This document shows positions 49,359-58,787 of a stretch of DNA of 64,000 bases, piece by piece. Made by a program: the position numbers and the translations under genes. The stretch lies in NCBI GenBank assembly GCA_963749905.1, contig CAVVOF010000004.1:496001-560000 (forward strand). Direction: 5' to 3'. Position 1 is the stretch's first letter. Each line of letters begins with the position of its first letter. The notes below the pieces were generated by a model that saw nothing but the letters and a program-made list of their open reading frames with translations, ran no database searches and had not been told where the DNA came from. The stretch comes from UBA10649 sp963749905. GTDB taxonomy: Bacteria; Actinomycetota; Actinomycetes; S36-B12.

Positions 49359-50354
49359 TCACCCTTGCACAGCCCATGCGGCCGCGAGCCGCTGACGCCA
49401 CCATGCCGCTCGATCGTCGTCCACCCGGTCGCGGGCCGCCAGCAGCAGCGGCAGCTCGGGCGCCGGCCGCTGCACCTTGAGCATCCCCGCCTCGGGCAGC
49501 AGCGGCTCGGCGAGGTCCGCCGACAGCAGCGTGCCCGTCCCCAGCCCGCACGCGTACGGCAGTTCGTCCAGCGCGGCGGCTGCTGCCAAGGCCGCCCCGA
49601 GGCCGACCGACGAGTCCAGCGATCCGCTGACCACGACCGGGACGTCGAGGCCCTCTGCGATCCGCTGCAGCGCAGCCGCCCCGCCGAGCGGCGCCGCCTT
49701 CAGCACGGCCACGTCCGCGATGTCGCTGACGGTGACTCCGCCAGGATCGGCAGCCGTGCGGATCGACTCGTCCGCAGCGAACGGGACATCCACCTGGCCG
49801 CGGAGCTCGCGCATGTCCTCCGCGGTCCGGCACGGCTGCTCCACGTACTCGAGTCCATAGGCGCCGAGCCGGCGCAGGGCCAGCCGGCCGCGCTCGACCG
49901 TCCAGGCCCCGTTCGCGTCGATTCGGATGGCACCGACGCCACGCCCGAGCACGGTATCGAGCACGTCGCGGACGCTGGCCACCCGCGCCTCGTCGTCGGC
50001 GAGGTCGGCGGATCCGACCTTGACCTTCACGGTGCGGCAGCCGCCCTCGAGCACCGCCTCGCGGGCCAGCCGCACGGCGTCGACCGACGACACCTCGGGG
50101 ATGATCGCGTTCACGGCCACGACGTCGCGCTGCGCCGTCGGCCACTCCCCGAAGGCGGCCTCCACGGCACACGCCAGCCACCGGGCTGCCGCCGCATCCG
50201 AGTAGTCGTCGAACGGGGCGAACTCGCCCCAGCCCGAAGGGCCCTTGATGAGCACGCCTTCGCGCACGTCGACGCCCCGGAACGTCTGCCGAAGCGGCAG
50301 CGCGAACGGCACCGCACCGTCCAGGACGTCGGCCAGGGCCAGGCCGGGCAGCAT
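49359..50354 (-). CDS. menC: o-Succinylbenzoate synthase MenC
   Basis: Enolase-superfamily dehydratase forming o-succinylbenzoate. 331 aa. Catalytic lysines in RTVKVKVGS and AVLKAAPLGG; metal ligands in IRIDANGAW, EYVEQPC and AADESIRT. Start ATG 50354 lies next to the menB stop. Transcribed menB-menC-menD. Confidence 0.95.
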   Translation of the reverse strand: MLPGLALADVLDGAVPFALPLRQTFRGVDVREGVLIKGPSGWGEFAPFDDYSDAAAARWLACAVEAAFGEWPTAQRDVVAVNAIIPEVSSVDAVRLAREAVLEGGCRTVKVKVGSADLADDEARVASVRDVLDTVLGRGVGAIRIDANGAWTVERGRLALRRLGAYGLEYVEQPCRTAEDMRELRGQVDVPFAADESIRTAADPGGVTVSDIADVAVLKAAPLGGAAALQRIAEGLDVPVVVSGSLDSSVGLGAALAAAAALDELPYACGLGTGTLLSADLAEPLLPEAGMLKVQRPAPELPLLLAARDRVDDDRAAWWRQRLAAAWAVQG

Positions 50355-51289
50355 CAGGGGCGCTTGGGGAACTGCCGGAAGTCCGGCTTGCGCTTCTGCG
50401 TGTAGGCGTCGCGACCGTGCTGCGCCTCCTCCGTCATGTAGAAGAGCAGGGTCGCGTCGCCGGCCAGCTGCTGGATGCCGGCGAGTCCGTCGTCAGCCGC
50501 GTTGTGGGAGGCCTTCAGCATCCGGAGCGCGAGCGGCGACATCTCGAGCATCTCGCGGGCGAGGGCGACCGTGGCCACCTCGAGGTCCTCTATGGGCACC
50601 ACCTCATTGGCCAGTCCCCAGTCGTACGCCTGCGCGGCGCCGTACTGGCGGCAGGTGTACCAGACCTCGCGGGCGCGCTTCTGGCCGATGATGCGGGCCA
50701 GCAGCCCCGAGCCGTAGCCCCCGTCGAACGAGCCGACCATCGGGCCGGTCTGGCCGAAGCGCGCGTTGTCGGCCGCCACCGTCAGGTCGCAGACCACATG
50801 GAGTACGTGGCCGCCCCCGATCGCATAGCCCGCCACCATCGCCACCACGGGCTTGGGCGTGCGGCGGATCTGGATCTGCAGGTCGAGGACGTTCAGCCGG
50901 CCGATGCCCTTCTGCGCAACCTCGTCGTCGCCGATGTAGCCGTCGTCGCCGCGGATCGCCTGGTCTCCGCCCGAGCAGAACGCCAGGTCGCCCTGGCCGG
51001 TCAGGATGATGACGCCGACGGACTCGTCGTCGCGCGCGCGGTTGAAGGCGTCCTGCAGCTCGAACAGCGTCTGCGGGCGGAACGCATTGCGCTTGTGCGG
51101 CCGGTTGATGGTGATCTTCGCTATCCCCGTCGCGTCTCCGGTGGACAGGTGGTACCGGATGTCGCGGTACTTCTCGCCCGCGTCCCGCCACTCGCAGCCG
51201 GGGGTCGCCGAGGAGTGCGCCGGGTCCTCCCACGCCGGCGAGCCCTCGGGGGCGACGGGGGGCAGCGGGTACCTCGTCCGGGTGTCCAT
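50354..51289 (-). CDS. menB: 1,4-Dihydroxy-2-naphthoyl-CoA synthase MenB
   Basis: Crotonase-fold enzyme that cyclises o-succinylbenzoyl-CoA to DHNA-CoA. 311 aa from ATG 51289. Motifs: INRPHKRNAFRPQTLFELQD, FCSGGDQAIRGDDGY, GYAIGGGHVLHVVCDLT (oxyanion hole), QTGPMVGSFDGGYGS (catalytic Asp/Ser region), VWYTCRQYGAAQA (conserved Tyr). A TAGGTT -10 is 7 bases upstream, so likely leaderless; an in-frame TTG 9 bases earlier is less plausible. Divergent from menE. Confidence 0.96.
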   Translation of the reverse strand: MDTRTRYPLPPVAPEGSPAWEDPAHSSATPGCEWRDAGEKYRDIRYHLSTGDATGIAKITINRPHKRNAFRPQTLFELQDAFNRARDDESVGVIILTGQGDLAFCSGGDQAIRGDDGYIGDDEVAQKGIGRLNVLDLQIQIRRTPKPVVAMVAGYAIGGGHVLHVVCDLTVAADNARFGQTGPMVGSFDGGYGSGLLARIIGQKRAREVWYTCRQYGAAQAYDWGLANEVVPIEDLEVATVALAREMLEMSPLALRMLKASHNAADDGLAGIQQLAGDATLLFYMTEEAQHGRDAYTQKRKPDFRQFPKRP

Positions 51290-51296
51290 GGCGGGC

Positions 51297-51302
51297 AACC
51301 TA
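51297..51302 (-). promoter_or_regulatory. Leaderless-type -10 for menB-menC-menD
   Basis: TAGGTT on the minus strand, 7 bases from the ATG at 51289. Confidence 0.5.
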
Positions 51303-51369
51303 CCGAATGCCCGCGGGGCAGTTCGCCGTGCCGGGCACCCACGTGCCCTGCGGTGGGAAGGTCCGGGCC

Positions 51370-51375
51370 TAGGCT
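51370..51375 (+). promoter_or_regulatory. Leaderless-type -10 for menE
   Basis: TAGGCT with 7 bases to the ATG at 51383; no ribosome-binding site is visible. Confidence 0.5.
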
Positions 51376-51382
51376 CGTGCCG

Positions 51383-52585
51383 ATGGCCAGTCGCGACCTC
51401 ATCCGGGTGCCCGTGCCGCCGGGACCGGAGGGACCTGCGCGGCTGCTGGCGCCGTTGGCAGCGGCCCTGGACGGCAGCGGCCCGGCGATCGCGCCGGTGC
51501 CCACGGTGTCCGCCTCGATCTCCAACGAGTTCGTGATGACGCTGCTCGCGGCCGTCAAGTGCGACAGCAGCATCCCGCTGGAGTCGGATGACGTCGCCCT
51601 CGTGATCGCCACCTCCGGCTCGACCGGACGGCCGCGCGGGGTACTGCTCACCGCGGGCCAGCTCACTGCCCTGACGCCCTCGATCCAGGGCGACTCGCGG
51701 CCGCAGTGGATCGCCGCGCTTCCGGTCACGTCGATGGGCGGCATCAACGTGCTCGTCCGCGCCCTTGCTGCCGAGCGGGAACCCGTGGTGGTGCCCAGCG
51801 TCGGTGGTGCGGGCCCGTTCACTTCAGCCCTGTTCGCGTCGGCGGTGACGCAGGCGGCCGCTCAGGCCGATGACGTGCGCACGTCACTCGTCCCCGCGCA
51901 GCTGGCCCGGCTGCTCTCCGACGACATGGGGATCGAGGCCCTGCAGGGATGCGCCGACGTGCTCGTCGGCGGCGCGGCCACCCGCGACTCGTTGCTGGCG
52001 GCCGCCCGAGAGCTCGGCATCAACGTCCGGACCACCTACGGCGCCACCGAGACCGCTGGGGGCTGCATCATCGACGGCCGGCCACTGCCCGGGGTCACCG
52101 TGACCACGAGCGACCCGGACGGAGCGATCCGCGTGCACGGGCCCAATGTGGCGCTCGGCTACCGCGCCGACCCGGAGGGCACCGCCGCCCGGTTCGCCGA
52201 CGGCGGATTCCGCACCGATGACATCGGGGAGATCGCCGCCGACGGAAGCCTGACGGTGCTCGGCCGCTCGGACGACGTGATCATCGTGCGCGGCGTCAAC
52301 GTCTCCCCGTTCGCTGTCGAGGGGCTCGTGGCGGACCTCCCCAACGTCCGCAGTGCGGCGGCGGTGGCCGGCGTCGACCGGCTCGGCGACCCGCTCGTGC
52401 ACGTCTTCGTGGTCGCGCGCGATGAGGCGCCGACCCTCGAGGACGGGATCCGCGACCGCGTCGGCGACGTGCTCGGCACGGCGGCCCGACCGCAGGTGCA
52501 CCGGGTCGAGCGGCTCCCGCACCTGCCCAACGGCAAGGTGGACCGCCGGGAGCTGCGCCATCGCGCGGCCGGGGGCGGGGACTGA
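51383..52585 (+). CDS. menE: o-Succinylbenzoate-CoA ligase MenE
   Basis: ATP-dependent ligase producing o-succinylbenzoyl-CoA for MenB. 400 aa, the short actinobacterial MenE form. Motifs: VIATSGSTGRPRGVLLT (P-loop), LVGGAATRDSLLAAA, NVRTTYGATETAGG, GFRTDDIGEIAADGSL, and catalytic Lys in LPNGKVDRRELR. Start ATG 51383. Followed by menA after two bases. Confidence 0.95.
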   Translation: MASRDLIRVPVPPGPEGPARLLAPLAAALDGSGPAIAPVPTVSASISNEFVMTLLAAVKCDSSIPLESDDVALVIATSGSTGRPRGVLLTAGQLTALTPSIQGDSRPQWIAALPVTSMGGINVLVRALAAEREPVVVPSVGGAGPFTSALFASAVTQAAAQADDVRTSLVPAQLARLLSDDMGIEALQGCADVLVGGAATRDSLLAAARELGINVRTTYGATETAGGCIIDGRPLPGVTVTTSDPDGAIRVHGPNVALGYRADPEGTAARFADGGFRTDDIGEIAADGSLTVLGRSDDVIIVRGVNVSPFAVEGLVADLPNVRSAAAVAGVDRLGDPLVHVFVVARDEAPTLEDGIRDRVGDVLGTAARPQVHRVERLPHLPNGKVDRRELRHRAAGGGD

Positions 52586-52586
52586 C

Positions 52587-53462
52587 ATGGCGACCACGGG
52601 ACAGTGGATCGAGGGTGCACGACCGCGCACCCTCCCGGCGGCCATCGCCCCGGTCGCCGTCGGTGCCGGGCTGGCCGCGTGGGCGGACGCCGTGGATGCC
52701 GTGCTGTCCCTGCTCGCGCTGCTCGTCGCCGTCGCCCTGCAGGTCGGCGTCAACTACGCGAACGACTACAGCGACGGCATCAAGGGCACGGACGCGCAGC
52801 GCGTCGGACCGGTCCGGCTGGTGGGCCAGGGTCTGGCGCCGGCGCAGCAGGTCAAGGCCGCAGCCCTGGCCTCCTTCGCCGTGGCCGGGGTCGCCGGCCT
52901 GGTGATCGTGGCGAGCACGCAGCTGTGGTGGCTCCTGCTGGTCGGCGCGGCCAGCATCGCCGCCGCGTGGCTCTACACCGGCGGACCGCGGCCCTACGGC
53001 TACGCCGGCCTGGGCGAGGTGTTCGTCTTCGTGTTCTTCGGCTTCGTGCCGGTGGTGTTCACCGCGTACGTGCAGACCCGCACGATCACCTGGGCGGACG
53101 TGATCGCATCGGTCGGAGTCGGCCTGCTGGCGTGCGCGATCCTCGTCACCAACAACCTGCGCGACATCCCCAGTGACACGGCGGCCGGCAAGCGCACGCT
53201 CGCGGTCCGGATCGGCGATGCGGCCACCCGGCGGCTCTACGTCGTGATGGTGGCGGTCGCCACCGCGGTGCCGCTCGGGGTGGCCGTGCTCACGTCGCCC
53301 TGGGTGGCCCTGGCCGCCCTGAGCAGCGTGCTCGCGGTGCGGCCGGTGTCGATCGTCCTAGGCGGAGCGCTCGGCCCCGCGCTCGTGCCCGCCCTCAAGC
53401 TCACCGGGATCCTGCTGCTCGTCCACGGGCTGGCCCTCGGCGGCCTGCTCGCCCTGGGCTGA
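52587..53462 (+). CDS. menA: 1,4-Dihydroxy-2-naphthoate polyprenyltransferase MenA
   Basis: Membrane prenyltransferase joining DHNA to the polyprenyl chain made by the synthase at 27294. 291 aa, about nine helices. Start WIEGARPRTLPAAIAPVAVG, first Asp motif NYANDYSDGIKGTD, second motif NNLRDIPSDTAAGKRTLAVR. ATG 52587 immediately follows the menE stop, so co-translated. Its last ~105 bases overlap the convergent DUF4229 gene. Confidence 0.95.
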   Translation: MATTGQWIEGARPRTLPAAIAPVAVGAGLAAWADAVDAVLSLLALLVAVALQVGVNYANDYSDGIKGTDAQRVGPVRLVGQGLAPAQQVKAAALASFAVAGVAGLVIVASTQLWWLLLVGAASIAAAWLYTGGPRPYGYAGLGEVFVFVFFGFVPVVFTAYVQTRTITWADVIASVGVGLLACAILVTNNLRDIPSDTAAGKRTLAVRIGDAATRRLYVVMVAVATAVPLGVAVLTSPWVALAALSSVLAVRPVSIVLGGALGPALVPALKLTGILLLVHGLALGGLLALG

Positions 53463-53759
53463 CTCCTGAGCTGCGGCACTCGTGGCCGGATCGTCGACGT
53501 CCTCGGCGCGGGCCGAGGCCTCGATCCGCTCGTTGATGCCCTTGAACACCCCATCGGCCACCACCGCGACCTTGGCCCGCTGACGGTCGAGCAGCACGAT
53601 GCTCAGCGCCCCGGAGACCAGCAGCGCTGCCACCAGGGCCCACACTCCGGAGATCGGGGTCAGCAGCTCGATGGTCAGCCAGACGAGCAGGAACAGCAGG
53701 ATGCGCAGGCCGGTGTAGACGGCGATCGCCCAGATGCGGGACGCGCGCGGGGAGGCCAT
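53358..53759 (-). CDS. DUF4229-like membrane protein
   Basis: 133-aa protein with two hydrophobic helices (YTGLRILLFLLVWLTIELLT; VWALVAALLVSGALSIVLL), a basic DRQRAK segment, then a long acidic Glu/Gln/Ala tail. This is the DUF4229 pattern found beside menaquinone genes in actinobacteria; function unknown. Start ATG 53759 with a TACCGT -10 six bases upstream. The last third overlaps the menA 3' end antisense, so the tail sequence is constrained by menA. Confidence 0.8.
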   Translation of the reverse strand: MASPRASRIWAIAVYTGLRILLFLLVWLTIELLTPISGVWALVAALLVSGALSIVLLDRQRAKVAVVADGVFKGINERIEASARAEDVDDPATSAAAQESAQGEQAAEGQPVDEQQDPGELEGGHERGAERSA

Positions 53760-53765
53760 CCGCCT

Positions 53766-53771
53766 ACGGTA
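53766..53771 (-). promoter_or_regulatory. Leaderless-type -10 for the DUF4229 gene
   Basis: TACCGT on the minus strand, 6 bases from the ATG at 53759. Confidence 0.45.
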
Positions 53772-53828
53772 CGACAGCCGTCCGCCGGCGCCTCCCCCGG
53801 CACGAGAGGCGCATCCGGGCACGTCATC

Positions 53829-53834
53829 TAGGCT
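53829..53834 (+). promoter_or_regulatory. Candidate -10 for the PLDc_N gene
   Basis: TAGGCT about 30 bases before the ATG at 53864, which also has a GGGAGGAAA ribosome site; here the transcript would have a short leader. Confidence 0.4.
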
Positions 53835-53863
53835 TACCCTCGCGATCGGGAGGGAGGAAACAG

Positions 53864-54193
53864 ATGCTGCGCGTGTTCGGCGTGATCCTGCTCGTCGCCA
53901 TCTACATCTACTGCATCATCGACGTCCTGCGCACCCCCCGCGACGATGCCCGGACCCTGCCCAAGTGGGTGTGGCTGATCCTGGTGATCTTCGTCCCGCT
54001 CATCGGCAGCCTGCTGTGGCTGGTGTTCGGCCGGGTCTGGCGGCGGCCGGGTTCCTGGCGAGCACGTCGCCGCGGTCCCACCGCCCCCGACGACGACCCC
54101 AACTTCCTCAAGCAGCTGGGCGACGACGTGTGGAGCGAGCGGATGAAGCGCCGCCGCGGAAACCCGAGCGCGGACGACGCGTCCCCCAGCTGA
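53864..54193 (+). CDS. Phospholipase D N-terminal-like membrane protein (PLDc_N)
   Basis: 109-aa protein with two helices (VFGVILLVAIYIYCIIDVLR; LPKWVWLILVIFVPLIGSLL) then a basic, proline-rich cytoplasmic tail with DDDPNFLKQLGDDVWSERMK. Matches the PLDc_N membrane anchor family that stands alone in actinobacteria; no catalytic HKD motif is present. Start ATG 53864 with GGGAGGAAA. Stop is 4 bases from the convergent ccsB stop. Function unknown. Confidence 0.85.
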   Translation: MLRVFGVILLVAIYIYCIIDVLRTPRDDARTLPKWVWLILVIFVPLIGSLLWLVFGRVWRRPGSWRARRRGPTAPDDDPNFLKQLGDDVWSERMKRRRGNPSADDASPS

Positions 54194-54197
54194 GCGG

Positions 54198-55162
54198 CTA
54201 CACGCCTGAGTACGAATGCAGGCTGTTGACGAAGATGTTGACCCCGAAGTAGTTGATCAGGAACGACACCCACCCGGCGAGCGCGATCCATGAGGCGCGC
54301 GAGCCGCGCCAGCCGGCGGTCGACCGGGCGTGCAGGTACGCGGCGAAGATCACCCAGGTGATGAATGCCCAGGTCTCCTTGGGGTCCCACCCCCAGTAGC
54401 GGCCCCAGGCGTTCTCTGCCCAGATCGCGCCCGCGACCACCGCGAAGGTCCACAGCGGGAAGGCGAACGCGACGACCCGGTTGGTCAGCACCTGCAGCCG
54501 CTCGCTCGACGGCATCCGGGACATCCACCCGGTGACGTCCACGGTGCCCTGTCGGCGCTCCACCCGACCGCGCAGCAGCGAGAGCCCTGCGGTGGCGGCC
54601 ACGAACGTGAAGGCGCCGAAGCAGATGATCGCCGCGGAGACGTGGATGACCAGCCAGTACGACTTGAGCGCGGGAACCAGCTGCGCGGCCTCGGTGTAGA
54701 GGACGGTGACCGCAAGCCCAAGCCAGAGCAGCGTCGGGATGACGACGAACAGCCCGAGCCAGCGCAGGTCGCGCTTGATCGACATGAACAGGAACACGCC
54801 GAGCACGCCGAGGGCCCCGGTGATGGAGAACTCGTACATGTTGCCCCAGGGCGCCCGTTCGGCCCAGACGCCGCGGAGGACCACCCCGACGAGCAGCAGG
54901 AGGAACGACAGCCAGGTGAGCGACATCGCGACGTTGGCGGCTCGTCGGCCGGGCTCGAGGGCGGGCTCGTCGGCGGCCGGCGGACGCGTCAGGACGGCGG
55001 TGCCGCCGACGCCCTCGCTGGCCGCCAGGGCTGCCACCGGCTGACTCGAGGTTCGCCGACGTCCGGCGGCGAAGGAGGCCGCGAACAGGATCATCGCGAG
55101 CGTGAGCGTGAGCATCGACGCGTAGACCATCGCGTTGCTCGCCTGCGCGAGCTGGAGGCTCG

Positions 55163-55166
<4 letters not shown>
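54198..55166 (-). CDS. ccsB: Cytochrome c biogenesis protein CcsB/ResC
   Basis: Haem-handling membrane subunit of the system II cytochrome c synthase with ResB. 322 aa, about eight helices. Tryptophan-rich haem motif RYWGWDPKETWAFITW, upstream ERAPWGNMYEFSITG, and a conserved C-terminal His in FVNSLHSYSGV. Start GTG 55166 overlaps the resB stop (GTGA). Last gene of the rex-to-ccsB run. Confidence 0.95.
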
Positions 55167-56772
<1,606 letters not shown>

Positions 56773-56776
<4 letters not shown>

Positions 56777-57522
56777 AGCACCGTCTCGAATCCGGGCATC
56801 TGGACGCGCAGCCAGATGGTGAACTCGGTCCACAGCCCACTCACCAGCAGCAGCCCCACGAGCACCAGCATCCCGCCACCGAACCGCATGACCCACACGT
56901 AGTGCTCCCGCACCCATCGGATCGCGTGTGCCATCCGGCTGAAGGCGAGGGCGAGCAGGACGAACGGCAGCCCGAGCCCGAGGCAGTAGACCAGCGACAG
57001 CACGGCGCCGCGAAGCGCGCTGGCCTCCGTGAACGCGAGTGACTGGACCGCCGTCAGTGTCGGGCCGATGCACGGCGTCCAGCCCAGCCCGAAGAGCAGC
57101 CCGAGCACCGGCGCACCTGCCACCCCCCACTTCGGGGGCCGGTGCATGCGCCACTCGCGCTGCAGACCCGGGATCAGCCCCATGAACGCGAGCCCCATGA
57201 CGATGACGAGCACGCCGAGGACGCGGTTGATCACGTCGCTGTACTCCAGCAGCAGGGATCCGACTCCGCCGAAGAGCGCGCCGTAGCTGACGAAGATGAC
57301 GCTGAAGCCGAGGACGAACAGCCCGCTGCCGGCGAGCACCTGGAGCTTGCGTCCCTTGGTGTCGGCGAGCTCGGCGCCCGTCAGGCCGGTGATGTACGAC
57401 AGGTACCCGGGCGCCAGCGGCAGCACGCAGGGGCTGAGGAAGGCCACCAGCCCGGCCGCGAACGCGATGGGCAGCGCGATCCAGAGACCGCCGCTGGTGA
57501 CGAGTTCGCCGACTCCGCTCAC
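56773..57522 (-). CDS. ccdA: Thiol-disulfide transporter CcdA
   Basis: Six-helix membrane protein passing electrons from cytoplasmic thioredoxin to ResA to keep apocytochrome cysteines reduced. 249 aa. Redox cysteines in AFLSPCVLPLAPGYLSYI and GLGWTPCIGPTLTAVQS. Start GTG 57522 overlaps the resA stop. Confidence 0.95.
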
Positions 57523-58100
57523 GGCGCGGGGCTCGGCGAGGCCGACTGCACGAGGTCGATCATCCCCCGCAGCGATGACTCGCTCACCCGGCCCAGGGCG
57601 CGTGCGGCGACCCGGCCCTGGGGATCGATGACCACGGTGGACGGGATCGCCTGGGGCGGCAGGGAGTCGCCGAACAGCAGCTGCAGCTGCCCGTCACGGT
57701 CGATCACGTTCGGGTACGGGATGCCGAAGCGCTCGACGAACGATCGGGCTGGGGCGTCGGAGTCACGAGTGTCGAGGCCGACGAACTGGACCTCGTCTGC
57801 CAGCTCGGCAGCGACCAGGGCGAGGTCGGGCGCCTCCGCCCGGCAGGGCGCACACCACGATGCCCAGACGTTGATGACCACGGGCTTGCCGCGATGATCC
57901 GCGAGTCGGAACTCGTCACCGTCGAGGGTGGTGCCGACGAGATCCGGCGCAGCGACGCGCTCCTCCTCGGGCAGCACCACGATCGAGCCGTCCCCGGCGA
58001 CGAAGCCGCCGCCCGCGGAGGCCTGGTCCGCCCCGGCAGAGGCTGAGCAGGCCGAGAGCGCGAGGGCGACGGCAGCGACGGCGAGCAGGCGGGTGATCAT
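57519..58100 (-). CDS. resA: ResA/TlpA-like thioredoxin lipoprotein
   Basis: Exported thiol-disulfide reductase for apocytochrome c. 193 aa. Signal peptide with lipobox LSAC (cysteine at residue ~20), so anchored outside the membrane; thioredoxin fold with active site WASWCAPCRAEAPDL and cis-Pro region AIPSTVVIDPQGR. ATG 58100. First of the four cytochrome c maturation genes. Confidence 0.93.
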   Translation of the reverse strand: MITRLLAVAAVALALSACSASAGADQASAGGGFVAGDGSIVVLPEEERVAAPDLVGTTLDGDEFRLADHRGKPVVINVWASWCAPCRAEAPDLALVAAELADEVQFVGLDTRDSDAPARSFVERFGIPYPNVIDRDGQLQLLFGDSLPPQAIPSTVVIDPQGRVAARALGRVSESSLRGMIDLVQSASPSPAP

Positions 58101-58144
58101 GGCCCGGTCACGATAACTCGCCGCATCGCGGCCAGTCGCAGAGG

Positions 58145-58786
58145 TCAGGCTCCGGCGATCTTGCTCGCCTTGCCGAGCAGGTCGCGCGACGGCTCGGTGT
58201 ACAGGATGGCGACGAGTCGATCGTCGTCGTACGTCAGCGACGTCAGCGACGCGAGCGAGCACTGACGGCTGCGCGGGTCGTGCCAGAGCCGACGGTCCTC
58301 GGCCGCCAGGCGGGCGATCCAGACCGGCAGTTGATGGCTGACGAGCACCGCCTCGTGACCACGGGCGGCGTCGCGTGCCGCGTCGATGGCCCGATGCATG
58401 CGCTCGGCCACCTGCGTGTACGGCTCGCCCCAGGATGGCTTGAAGGGGTTGTACAGATGCTTCCACGCGCGTGGCTGCCTCAGCACGCCGTCCCCGACGC
58501 TGACGCGCTGCCCCTCGAAGATGTTGTCCGCCTCGATGAGGTCGGGGTCGATCTCGATCGGCAGGCCGTGGCGCTCCGCCACCGGCGCAGCAGTCTGCTG
58601 GGCGCGCTCCATCGGCGATGAGACCACGAGGGTCACATCGTGGTCCGCGAGGGCGTCCGCGGCGCGCACCGCCATCTGCTTTCCGAGATCGGAGAGGTAG
58701 TAGCCGGGGAGGCGTCCGTACAGGACACCCTCCGGGTTGAAGACCTCACCGTGGCGCAGGAGGTGGACGACGGTGCGTTCGGTCAC
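58145..58786 (-). CDS. Histidine phosphatase (phosphoglycerate mutase-like)
   Basis: 213-aa histidine-phosphatase-fold protein. Catalytic His in LLRHGEVFNPEG, the second His in LVSHQLPVW, and acid Glu/Arg region SSPMERAQQT. Called phosphoglycerate mutase or GpmB-like by family but more often a general phosphatase; sits between hem and res genes as in many actinobacteria. Start GTG 58786, one base after the CobA-HemD stop. Confidence 0.9.
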   Translation of the reverse strand: MTERTVVHLLRHGEVFNPEGVLYGRLPGYYLSDLGKQMAVRAADALADHDVTLVVSSPMERAQQTAAPVAERHGLPIEIDPDLIEADNIFEGQRVSVGDGVLRQPRAWKHLYNPFKPSWGEPYTQVAERMHRAIDAARDAARGHEAVLVSHQLPVWIARLAAEDRRLWHDPRSRQCSLASLTSLTYDDDRLVAILYTEPSRDLLGKASKIAGA

Positions 58787-58787
58787 G

